64,000 bases of DNA from Sarocladium kiliense (lineage: Eukaryota > Ascomycota > Sordariomycetes > Hypocreales > Sarocladiaceae), in contig JAUZTG010000020.1 of NCBI GenBank assembly GCA_030734395.1, positions 186,001-250,000 on the forward strand, written 5' to 3'. The notes below the pieces were generated by a model. That model worked only from the letters and a program-made list of their open reading frames with translations, was not told where the DNA came from and searched no databases. Of this stretch, positions 21,027-30,568 are shown piece by piece; position 1 is the stretch's first letter; each line of letters begins with the position of its first letter. A program made the translations under genes and the position numbers.

Positions 21027-22600
21027 ATGCAGAACCACTCGTCTAGCGGCGCCAATCAACATCCAGGTTAGTGGTCATCAACTCTCCGGGCCTCACTGTT
21101 TTGCCCTTTCCCCCTCGTTCTTCAGCTTTATGGCAACGCTGGTGTTGCTGGGTTCTCTGTCTCTCTAAAGAAACCCGATGTGGACAGCTCCGTTTAGTCG
21201 CTCCGTGTAAGGAACCTTCGGGTCCGGCTTACTGAGGCACAACGACGCTGCTTGTCATTCCACCTAGCATCTTTCATCCATGTGCATTGCCTTCCCTGTC
21301 TATGCCCCCGTTAGCTCTGGTGGTGGAATCTGCAGGCTGAGCGCGGGTTGTTCATAGCACACTTGCGACCCCCAGTCTCGTTACAACCCCAAAGACTTGG
21401 GGGCCTTTTTGATCTATAACGACCACTGCAGACAGCTAGATGTTCTGAGCTGCGCCGTCCTACTTTCTCCCTCTTCTTCTTTCAGTCCCAACCTTACACA
21501 TCTTGTTTCTGCAAATCCGTAATCGGATACGTCCTCTTCTGTGCGTACTCAGCTGTGCGCGCAAACTGGATCGCAACTACCACGACATTGAGGAGGGCTC
21601 AGCGCTGACATGATTGCCCTCTTTCACAGACCAGCACGTGGACAGTAATAAATTCGAGTTACTCCAAGCTTCTGGCGCTGAGGCATCGGCGAATTTGGCA
21701 GCCTCTCCGTCACGCGATCCGCGGACCGCACAGGATACGGTCTCGGATCGCCCATCGAATGGCTACGACCAGCTGTCACTTGCCTCACAGGAAGCCATCA
21801 ATGCTTTGACCCCCAAGCCGGAAGCAAACTCATACATCCATCCCGATCTGCGCGAGCACGAAGAAAACGACACCATGATGCCCCTAGCCCCTCCCGCTGA
21901 GCAAGGCCCAAGTCCTATAGCTGGTCCAGCTGCTGCGCACATTGCACCGGCTCCCCCGGGTTCACTTCCAATGGACGATCCGACAGGTGACGGCCGCAAG
22001 GCAAAGCGTGAGCTCTCGCAATCCAAGCGTGCTGCTCAGAATAGGGCTGCTCAAGTAAGTTTTGGATCTGTAATGAGGAGCAGTCTTGGCGAAAGATCAT
22101 ACTGACAAGTTTCTCAGCGTGCTTTCCGTCAGAGGAAGGAAGGCTACATCAAGAAGCTTGAGCAGCAAGTCCGTGACTATGCAGACGTGGAGCAAACCAT
22201 AAAGGTGATTCAGGGCGAGAACGTTGCACTAAGGGACTATGTTGCGCACCTCCAGTCAAGATTGCTTGAAGTCCACGGCGACTTCCCACAGCCTCCGCAT
22301 GGCCTCAACCTCTCCCATCCGGCGGGAGCATCAAGCGCAGCCCCTGCGCCCATGTCGACTGGAGAAGCGCCGCCAGATCATGCAGCAGCTAACGTAGCTG
22401 CAAGCAACACAGCCCTTGAGGCGGAAGCTGTAGCCGTCGCGGGTCTGGCTGCCCAAGAACAAATGGCTGCCAATGTCGAGAGATATCCCAGCCCAACATA
22501 CAGAGCCGAGTCTGGAGGTGAGGACACTAGGTCAGCCGACGAAATCAACAGACAACTAGGGGCCAATGATGGTGGCGCAGGTCAGCCTCAAGCTGTTTAG
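21027..22600 (+). CDS. kapC: bZIP transcription factor, KapC/AP-1-like
   Basis: Basic leucine-zipper regulator of the fungal KapC type. CDS: join(21027..21066,21630..22054,22118..22600), 315 residues. The basic region reads KRELSQSKRAAQNRAAQ, then RAFRQRKEGYIKKLE after the 63-nt intron at 22055-22117; this is the AP-1-like NxxAAxxAFRxR signature. The zipper runs from about residue 165 with IKKLEQQVRDY and later VIQGENVALRDYVAHLQSRL. The rest is Ala/Pro/Ser-rich and disordered. The first exon codes only 13 residues and a base (MQNHSSSGANQHP) and is joined across a 563-nt intron (21067-21629), the longest in the window; the join keeps frame and gives HPDQHVDSN. The first exon is inferred from frame and splice sites, while the bZIP part is certain. 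Confidence 0.88.
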
Positions 22601-23076
22601 GGGCCTTGGTGAAGGTTTGCGTTGCCCGGTGGTGCCCACCTTCAGGCAGTCCAAGACGGAGGGAGCGCTTCAATTGCGCGGTTGCGTGGCGTTGAGGATA
22701 TCCATGATTGGGCCCATCCCGGCCCCCCATGATGGAGCGGCGTTAATGGTTCTTTGCTGTTCAATTTGAAGGGGACGTTACTTCGATGCTGTTCTAAGGC
22801 GGGGAAGCTATGCTTTTTTGTTTGCGCAATACACTGTTGAGCCTCTTTCTTCCCTTTCTTCGTTACGAATGCACCTTCGAGCCACTCCTCTTAGCTACAG
22901 GTGTTTTGGCTTGAATGGGTTCATGCACTCATACAGCTATTGCGAGACTGAGAAACACCGGTCCCGAAACATGACGTCTTTTGTATTTAGCACTTTGAAA
23001 ATCAACCTGTCGACCGTACACCCGTTGCATCCTTGGAACTCCCAATCCCTGCACTTTTCTCCCTAAGCAGCAGTGC
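22601..23076. other. Convergent intergenic region, kapC and ARP5 3' ends
   Basis: Nothing coding recognised. Contains both 3' UTRs. Confidence 0.6.
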
Positions 23077-25511
23077 TCAAGCATACGAGTTGCCCATGTC
23101 GTGTTCCTATATCATTATGTCAGCACACTTAACACAATACCACACCTCGCATGGCCGAGTTAGTAAGAGCTCACCTTGATGTAATCAGCGCCCTTCTCCT
23201 GGTAATCTTCCTTCGTAATCCTTGCCTCCTTCCAAGCCGGCGTACCAGCCCATCCAGCCGCGCCCTTCCAAGCATCCAGCACGGGATCCATAGCACGCCT
23301 GACGATGAGCTCCGCGTCAGCCGGGAGGAGCGCCCTGAGGCCTTCGCGGACACGGTCGTCAAAGTGGTTGAATAGGGTGTTGCCGCCTGTGAGGAAGACA
23401 TCGCGGAGGAAGTCGTCCCGGTTTGGCATGCCAGAGAGGCGTTGCGTGAGGATGTCACCTGCGATCTCAACGACTCCAGCCTGGTCGACACCCGCGATTG
23501 AAGGCCGGAAAACGACCTCGGGAACCCGGATGCGCTCAACGTTGAGGTGGATCTGGGCGAGCTCAGCCTGAGATGAGGGGTCGAACGGACGAGGACCGCG
23601 GGCAAACGCATGGAGAAGGGATCGTGACCAATCAGACTGGGCTTCCTGCGTGTGCTCATAGTCGAAGTCAGGATCGTATTGGAGAAGCTCCTGCTCGAGA
23701 TTGCGGAGGTTCGATTGGAGGTCTTCTTCCTGCTGCTCATCGTCGCTGTTCTCACCAACCGCAATCTGACGGTACACACCCCAGTCATCATCGTTGGCGC
23801 CGAAGTCATCGTCATCACCACCGCGACGACGCTTCTTCGTAGGCTGATCAGACGCTAGGTTCGCAATGCTCTTCATGCGAATCTGCGAGGCAAGGGACTT
23901 TCGGTTTCCAAGATCCTGCTTTAGGCGGTCGCGCTCCTTCATCTTCGCTAGCGTCTCCAGCCGAGCTTCGCGCTTATCCTCTAGCCAGCCCTCAAGGTCG
24001 TTCTCGCGCCTTTCCTTGTCGAGGCGCTCTTCTTCGGCCACACGAGCCTTCTCTGCTTCCTTCTCGGCCTTGGCACGGGCCCGAGCTTCGTGGCTGGACT
24101 TCAGCAAGCGTTGCTGGCGCTTCTGTTTGATCTGGGCTTCATCAAGTTCCTCGTCCGGAATCTCGAGAAGACTGAAGTCGGGTTGCTCTTGGTCCTCCTC
24201 AGGCTCAACACCAACATCCTTGTTGCGAGCCTTCTTGATAGCCTTCTCCAGCTCCCTGACAACCTTGTCCAGTTGGTTTTCGTCCTTCATCTCGTGGCTG
24301 TCAAGAAGACGTCGCGTCTCCTTCTTCGTCTGGTCGACAAGACGTGCTTGCAGATTCTTGTAGTACTCGAGATCTTGCTCCTTCTTGATGAGCTTTTCAA
24401 GCCGCATCTTGGCTGCCTGCTCTTGTAATCTTCGTCCACTCTCCTTCTTGCGCTCGGCAATCTTGGCCAGCTCTTCCTCACTCTTCTGCACAATGACCTC
24501 CTCGGTGTAGGGATATTGAATGACGATATCTCTGTCCTCCAAACCAGTCCAGTCCAAATAGCCCTTGAGCTCAGTATCGTAGTCCTGGGAAACATAGCAG
24601 TGATCCTTGAGCATATGTTCCGCTTGTGAAACATTGAGCTTTCCGCTGAAAGCGGGATATTTCAATCGGATGAGCTTCAACAGATATTCAGCCTGGTGGT
24701 AGCCGCCCCAGTTGAGTCTGATGGCTTGGGCGAGCATGGCCTTGGAGTTGTACACAGGAATGACATGCGTTGATGTATAGGAGGATGAAACGACAAGCCC
24801 GGTCTTGCCCTTATTATGTCGGTAGGAGAATAATGAGTCGATGCCGTAGGCGACGGAGGGAGCGCGGTAGCATTCGAAGAGGATCTCGGTCATTGCTGCA
24901 AAATCAACAAAGTCAGCTGTCTTGCTTGGACTCGGACTTGGGTAGAAGAGACACACATTTCCGAGAATAAGGTAGATTGGCAACAGCCTCGGTCATAACG
25001 ATGGGCACGTCGATGCTACCGTCCGCCTGGTTCATGCCAAGCTTCAAGAACGTGTAGTCCAGGACGTGCTCCATGACGTCCCAGTTGCTAATGATGCCTG
25101 TGCCTGCCTCAAATGCATTTCGGATGTGGCTCTTCGCGGTCGTGTCGGCATAGCAGTCGTAGCCGGCAAAGGAGAAGGTCTTGTTGAACTTGCGGTCGCG
25201 GTATTTGGCCATGATCGGGGGTATCGCAAACCGCGGCGCGGAGTCGAAGGACCATCCTGCCCGAACAGCAGATGAACCTGCGATATGTCAGTTTCAGCTC
25301 TGAAGCGTCTCAGCCAGAGAAGCCGTCACTCACCATTGTCAATCACGATGGCCGCGCCACCAGGCTGCTCCAATGCACGTCGACGTCCGTCTTCCTGTGG
25401 CTCGACAAACTTCTCAAACTTGGTCTCCTTGACCGGAAAGATCTTCGCGGGCAGATATGTTCTCTCGTCGGGAGGCGCCAGCATCGGCTCGTCTGTCGCA
25501 GATGGTGCCAT
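23077..25511 (-). CDS. ARP5: Actin-related protein 5, INO80 complex subunit
   Basis: Nuclear actin-related protein of the INO80 chromatin remodeller; with Ies6 it forms a module needed for nucleosome sliding. CDS: complement(join(23077..23106,23175..24895,24957..25277,25334..25511)), 749 residues. The actin fold starts with AAIVIDNG followed after splicing by GSSAVRAGW, the first phosphate loop. MTEILFECYRAPSVAYGIDSLFSY and the later GVVEIAGDIL and LTGGNTLFNHF segments are Arp5-typical. Between the two actin halves lies the long charged insertion with coiled-coil stretches (about residues 310-560), diagnostic of Arp5. A tiny last exon (10 codons, EHDMGNSYA) completes the conserved C-terminus; reading through its intron would end the protein at a different short tail. 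Its partner gene IES6 lies about 1.3 kb away. Confidence 0.95.
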
Positions 25512-26149
25512 CGTGGACTATCGGCGTTGCGCCGGTGTGCGGGAGGTAGTCGACAGGCAGAAGACTATGAGGTCAAGGCGTTCATATTCTGTAGATGGCC
25601 TGGGTTCGTGGACGACTCTGGCGGACTGTTGGTGCGCGCTCGATTGGGTCGTGGCTGATGGATCTTGGTGGTTAGATTTCAGAAGGGCGGCAAGCTTTCT
25701 TACTCCAAATGCAAGCGAGGCTACGAGGCTGATCCGGGGACAGATCAAGGTGGGTCCTCGATGTTGGATGAGGTAGTGACAGCGCGTTCTGAACAGGGAC
25801 CATAATGAAGGATTCATATTATTTGATCTGTTTGGACTACTGAATAGGAAGTGCAATCTTTCCTTTGAAGCTCGTGTCTGTGCACGAGCTGCGCAAAGCG
25901 AGGGTGGCAAGACTGGCTGTGGTGGATGCCGATACCGGGACAGATTTAGGATTGCATCAAACAATGTCAGAATATTTATGTCATTCATGTCATTATGATC
26001 TTGCGGTTTGTTCCAAGTTGCTGGAGAGATTGTAAAACCGCAATGTTGAGCACTGCGTGCCCCAGCGGCTTCGTCTAGCCACAGCTATCAGCCCAGCGCC
26101 TATCCCAGGTTACAAGCTCGTAGATTCCGTCACCGCTGCCTGTCCACGT
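25512..26149. promoter_or_regulatory. ARP5 upstream region / DAD4 3' flank
   Basis: A 638-bp gap between two minus-strand genes. It includes the ARP5 promoter. No coding signal recognised. Confidence 0.5.
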
Positions 26150-26588
26150 TCATGAAGGCGGCTTCAGATTTTCCGTAGCTGAAAAGATAGAAAAGTCAGT
26201 AGGCGGCTGAATGACTTGTCGTAGGAGACGTACCCTCAAGATGGAACAGCACGTTGGATTGGTAGTTCTTGAACATCTGCGCAACAAGCTCGACGTTCAT
26301 GTTCTGGATATTGATTTCCTGTCACCGTAAGTATCTGGACGCTGAAATCCTGAGAATACAGGTAATAACTCACTTGCAGACTCTTGTTCATAACGACGAC
26401 AGCCTCATTCAGCTTCTCCTGTTGACGGTCAACAAACAATACTGGCACTGGCGGGGTCCAGACGCGGATCATACCACATTGGTGATGATACGGGACAGCA
26501 GCAAGTTCTGCTGATGCTCGTGGGGGCTCTCCTATAATACACGTTAGCCATTTCTTGCTATTACGGCCGTGATGACATTACATACCAT
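26150..26588 (-). CDS. DAD4: DASH/Dam1 complex subunit Dad4
   Basis: Small kinetochore protein of the DASH ring that couples spindle microtubules to chromosomes in fungi. CDS: complement(join(26150..26178,26234..26318,26374..26418,26475..26531,26586..26588)), 72 residues, the same length as the yeast protein. The spliced product starts MESPHEHQQNLLLSRIITNV, continues EKLNEAVVVMNKSLQ and EINIQNMNVELVAQMFKNYQ, and ends HLEATENLKPPS; all match Dad4. Four introns of 54-56 nt each have GT..AG ends, and each join restores frame. The first coding exon is only the ATG itself. The gene is split from IES6 by a 257-bp head-to-head region, so the two probably share a promoter. Confidence 0.92.
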
Positions 26589-26845
26589 TGTCCTGTTACG
26601 CAATAGCAGTCACGTTCAAGTTGCTGGAGCAGTGCTGATCTCGTGTGTCAACTGAGGCGCCTTCATATCAGGCGCGGTGTGGGGCGGCAGAAACGACCAT
26701 CAACCATCATCACGGCAACATCCAGCTCAGCTCCCTTCTCCCTTTCACACCACATCACTAACTCCCCAAACCATCCAACTCCGCCAGCCGCACCCCAGTG
26801 ACACATCCTCGTCATCGTCGCCCGAATCCAATACTCCTCACAACC
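26589..26845. promoter_or_regulatory. Compact bidirectional promoter, DAD4 / IES6
   Basis: Only 257 bp separate the two start codons, leaving room for one shared nucleosome-free region and both leaders. The right half is C/T-rich on the plus strand. Shared control is inferred from spacing, not shown. Confidence 0.5.
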
Positions 26846-27445
26846 ATGGCCGCACCGACAGAGGCGCAGATCGCCCACCAGCAGGTGCTGGAGCAACTCG
26901 ACTTGCACTCCATTCATAAGAACTTCCGCAATCCAAACTGGAGACCCAACCAGCGTCGGAACAAGAATCTCAAGGCAATCATGGGTGACGCCTCCAAGCG
27001 CGAAGCTTCTCTTGCCGCCACTCCACAGGGAGACAGCGGCAATGCGACCCCGACCGCCAACGATGATGGTCTCTCTACCAGTGGTACCTCAACACCAGCT
27101 ACGAGCAACAATGGCAACGGAAGCGCAGGCAACAACGGCTCATCAGCACCCAATCTAGCCCAGGCATCGCGTAGTTTGTCGAAGCTGGTGCTGGAGAAGA
27201 GCTTGAAGCCACCGGGCGGCGTAGGGGCTGCGCCCACTGCGACGTATACAAACATCGAGTCAGCGCCTTCCCTGGCGCATGCGAAGCGGTACTGCGACAT
27301 CACAGGCTTGCCAGCGCCGTACATTGACCCGAAGACGAGACTGCGGTATCACAACAGGGAAGTCTTTGGATTTATCCGATCGCTCCCCCAGGGCGTGCCG
27401 GAACAGTATCTTGAGTCCAGAAACGCGCACACTATCCTCAAGTGA
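26846..27445 (+). CDS. IES6: INO80 complex subunit Ies6 (YL1 C-terminal domain)
   Basis: Nuclear subunit that binds Arp5 and joins it to the INO80 remodeller. Single exon, 199 residues. The N-terminal HKNFRNPNWRPNQRRNKNLK block is the Ies6 signature. The C-terminal YL1-type domain reads AKRYCDITGLPAPYIDPKTR, then LRYHNREVF and a short tail. The middle (about 55-120) is a Ser/Thr/Asn/Gly-rich linker. The start is the ATG at 26846 (MAAPTEAQ); an upstream in-frame ATG at 26798 would add 16 residues lacking family resemblance. It lies head-to-head with DAD4 and near ARP5. Confidence 0.93.
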   Translation: MAAPTEAQIAHQQVLEQLDLHSIHKNFRNPNWRPNQRRNKNLKAIMGDASKREASLAATPQGDSGNATPTANDDGLSTSGTSTPATSNNGNGSAGNNGSSAPNLAQASRSLSKLVLEKSLKPPGGVGAAPTATYTNIESAPSLAHAKRYCDITGLPAPYIDPKTRLRYHNREVFGFIRSLPQGVPEQYLESRNAHTILK

Positions 27446-28517
27446 TCCTACGGGATGCAGCACATAGATGCACAAATTTACAACACACCCGGTCCGGCAA
27501 CCGCTGCAGACTTGGACAAGTATGTCAAGGCAGGCGATGCGCGTTACACCGCCATACGGTCTCTAGGGAATACGACATGTCCGACCAACAAAGTCAAGCT
27601 TCAACTATACGCCCCAAGCCTCTCAGCATAGGGGAGCCAAATGACGCTCCGGCTTAATCGTGATCGTTTGGTCTGTTCTCTGCCTGAGTCGACGGATACC
27701 GAGAGTGTATGAAGGAACAACTCTCAGTGGCCAGGGCTTGATGCCTCAGCTGTCGCGGCATGTAAGATAATCTGATGGGAGCCATTCGAGGAATGATACG
27801 GTATGCGAATAAAAAAATGCACGTTAGAGTCCAGAAGTCTAGCGTCTCATAGAACAATGAGAAAGACCAGTCGAAGCCATGAGGATATTGCTGCCTGTCG
27901 AGCCTAATCACTTGATTTCAGCTTGGCCAGTGCTGCAGAGGTCGCCCGTAGTTCCGAGTCTGGGGAGGTTCTTGCTGAGAGAAAGCTTGCCAACCTGTGG
28001 CATGCTAGTCTCTGTTCCTGTCATCCAATCTCTTGCGACGCATCACCGTTGTTGCCGCTGATGATGGTGGTGGTTCAAAAGCATGAATCTCTTACGGAAG
28101 AAGAGCTTCACAAAATTGGCAGTGATGGAATTTATTACCAGACTACCTACAGTCTGCCCCGCCACAGCTGCCTTGGCCAATCGCAGTAGCTGGCTCCGGC
28201 CAGATCGCCCTCTCAAAAACGCGTACGCAGGTTCCAGTCACAGCCCACTTCGGGGCACCGTCGCGTCCACCCTGTCGAACCCCTGCATCCCATTTGAAAG
28301 GAGGCTGATCATGGTTCCGTGCCAATTTTCTGACACGAGCTTGTATCTGGACAGAGAACGAATCTTACGACCCTGATTACGAGGCTGTGGACGATTTTCG
28401 AGATTTCAGCTGCGCACGACCGAAACGACTTGTACGAAACGAGAGCAGACTGCTTCAAACGAGCCTTATCGAGGGACTTGAAAGGTTGTATAAAACGGAA
28501 CCACACGATTCGCAAAG
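27446..28517. other. Intergenic region between IES6 and GOT1
   Basis: About 1.07 kb with short unrelated open frames only. It includes the IES6 3' UTR and the GOT1 promoter. Nothing else recognised. Confidence 0.5.
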
Positions 28518-29206
28518 ATGTCGATGTGGCTATCAGATATGCAGAGTACGTCGCTCCTGAGCGCAAGTCTCTGGACGCTTTTCCAGGTGTCTGCGACTGT
28601 GTGCGCCAGCCAGAATCAACAGAGATGTGCTAACTTGTTTCCCCATAGAGATCGGTGTGGTCTTCTGCTCAGGAGGTATGCAGTTGCCCTCGTCGCAACC
28701 GCTCGCACGAGCAGACAGCTGACAATTCATGCAGGAGGTTTCTTCCTGATCGGAGGAGTCATGCTCTTCTTTGATCGCGCAATGTAAGTCTCCCACCAGA
28801 AGCAGGGAAGGCGGTTACTGACGAAAGACTTAGGCTTGCGATGGGCAACGTATGACAAACCCCTCCAAAACGATCGAGTCTCCCTTCTCTGACATGAACC
28901 GCTTCCTAGATCCTCTTCCTTATCGGGTTGACCATCATCATCGGACCCCAGAAGACACTCCTTTTCTTCGCACGAAAACAAAAAGCAAAGGGGACGGCAG
29001 CGTTCTTCGGAGGCCTGACGCTGATATTGCTGCGCTGGACCTTTATCGGCTTCATCATCGAAGCGTACGGCATTGCTGTGCTCTTCGGTGATTTCCTGGG
29101 CACAATCGCTGGGTTCGCAAGAGGCGTCCCGGTGATTGGCCCGTATATCGGTGCTGCCGTTGATAGGTCTGGGCTGGGGATGCGTAACAGTGAGCTACCT
29201 GTCTGA
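28518..29206 (+). CDS. GOT1: Golgi transport protein Got1
   Basis: Four-span membrane protein of ER/Golgi vesicles acting in traffic to the Golgi. CDS: join(28518..28545,28649..28675,28735..28783,28834..28849,28910..29206), 138 residues, equal to the yeast length. Spliced sequence begins MSMWLSDMQKIGVVFCSGG and runs into GFFLIGGVMLFFDRAMLAMG, then NILFLIGLTIIIGPQKTLLF; these are Got1 hallmarks. The remaining spans are around GTAAFFGGLTLILLRWTFIG and the segment after IIEAYG. The C-terminal tail (about 40 residues, AGFARGVPVIGPYIG...) fits fungal Got1. Four introns of 50-103 nt have consensus ends. One exon is just 16 nt (28834-28849). The second Met (28524) could also be the start. Confidence 0.92.
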
Positions 29207-29788
29207 GGCCAAAGCAACATGAAGAGATGGGCTGGAAGTACCAGGACAATGGCTCTGCCGCTGTTCTTGCTGCGACACGAAGTAAGGCGAATGACATGGC
29301 GATTCTCACAACGTGGTGAATAGGGATACAGAGGAACGCGGCGTTACGCAATACCCGGAGTACGGGACAAATGGTTCACAATGTACGACTATGTATTTTT
29401 TTCCAATGGGGAGTCTTTTCTGCGGCCATTCCACATGGCCCGCGCAACCATCATAGAACTGCGTTTGTAATCATGACGAAATATAAAAAGGAGACAAGAC
29501 GTTCTAATTCCCATCTTGCTATATGCAGAGTTCGTTGCCACACAAAGACTTGGGTTTCTTCCTTGACATGACTTACGGCCAGTGCCGATGTAGCTCCTGG
29601 CCATCATCTGGAAGCTCTGAGGAGTTGGATCAGACGTTACCAAAGCTTCCTTCAGGCTATCCTCTCATTTCACATTCAACGGCGTGGAGCCTCGAGGGCT
29701 CATAGCCTGGATATAATCCCACCAACACACGATTCCGTTTCCCTTCCCATGAATCTCGGCCCCGGCTTTCGCTTCCCCCTTTGGTAGT
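29207..29788. other. Convergent intergenic region, GOT1 and profilin 3' ends
   Basis: No coding signal recognised in 582 bp. It should contain both 3' UTRs. Confidence 0.55.
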
Positions 29789-30568
29789 CTAATATCCCTG
29801 GTCCTTAAGGTACTTGGTAAGGCCGGTGACTGTGACGGTGACGGGGCCAGCAGTGACGGTTTCGGGATGACGGGCAACGACGATAGCCTGGGTCGACTTA
29901 GCGGCGGCGACACCGATCTTGCCCTATAAGGTGGGAAAACGCGGTCAGCCATCATCAACACTTCCAACCTGGCAGACATTGCCTCAAACTCGATCTCTCT
30001 AGGGAGGCCAGAGCTGGGCAAGGGGTAAGCCATACTGATCGAGCATATAGACCCTCCTCATCATCGGCCTTGGCCAGAACGTAGCGGTTGCCGGCAATGT
30101 AGAGACCCTCGGCGAAGGCCTTGTCCTTGGCGGCCGAGTCACCGGTCAGGATAGCTGCGAGGGTCTTCATCTCGGCGGCGGAAAGCTGTTCATTTCGAAA
30201 GTTGTCAGTGATCGTGGACCTCGGGAAGCGGGGGAAGCGTCGGAGTATGGTCGCACCTGGAAGTCGCTGGATGCGGCCCAGACGCTGTCACCAGCAACGC
30301 TGATGATGGCACCGGCATCAACGTTGCCAGAGCCGATAAGGCTAGTCAAGAGGTCAGTTCTGATCTCATGGATGCCGACCTATTTGATTTCTTCGGTATC
30401 GGCTTCGAATAGGGAGCTGTAAGTACCTCGTGTCGATATACGCTGGTGATATCATTCGGGTCAGCGAGGGGTCAACTCCCGAGAAAGTGCCATGACGAGC
30501 GAGGGGTTTGCGTGCAGCTATTGTCGAGCTACATAGCTCTGGATGATGAACGCACCTTGCCAAGACAT
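29789..30568 (-). CDS. PFY1: Profilin
   Basis: Actin-monomer and polyproline-binding protein that feeds formin-driven filament growth. CDS: complement(join(29789..29923,30036..30185,30257..30341,30427..30442,30556..30568)), 132 residues, normal for fungi. The splice products of the first three exons give MSWQAYIDTSLIGSGNVDAG, the canonical N-terminal polyproline-binding helix. Then come AAIISVAGDSVWAASSDFQ-like strands (read here as GAIISVAGDSVWAAS), EMKTLAAI, the actin-binding face YVLAKADDEEGLYAR and a C-terminal helix ending LTKYLKDQGY. The first two coding exons are only 13 and 16 nt. The intron at 29924-30035 leaves ARS-GKIGV, slightly different from the usual basic KKG. The proline-rich WH2 protein 10 kb away is a plausible functional partner. 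Confidence 0.94.

Noticed and set aside
23866..24363. 165-residue Ser/Arg-rich plus-strand frame opposite ARP5
   Set aside because: Antisense of the charged coiled-coil insertion of Arp5, which reads as Ser/Arg/Leu in reverse.
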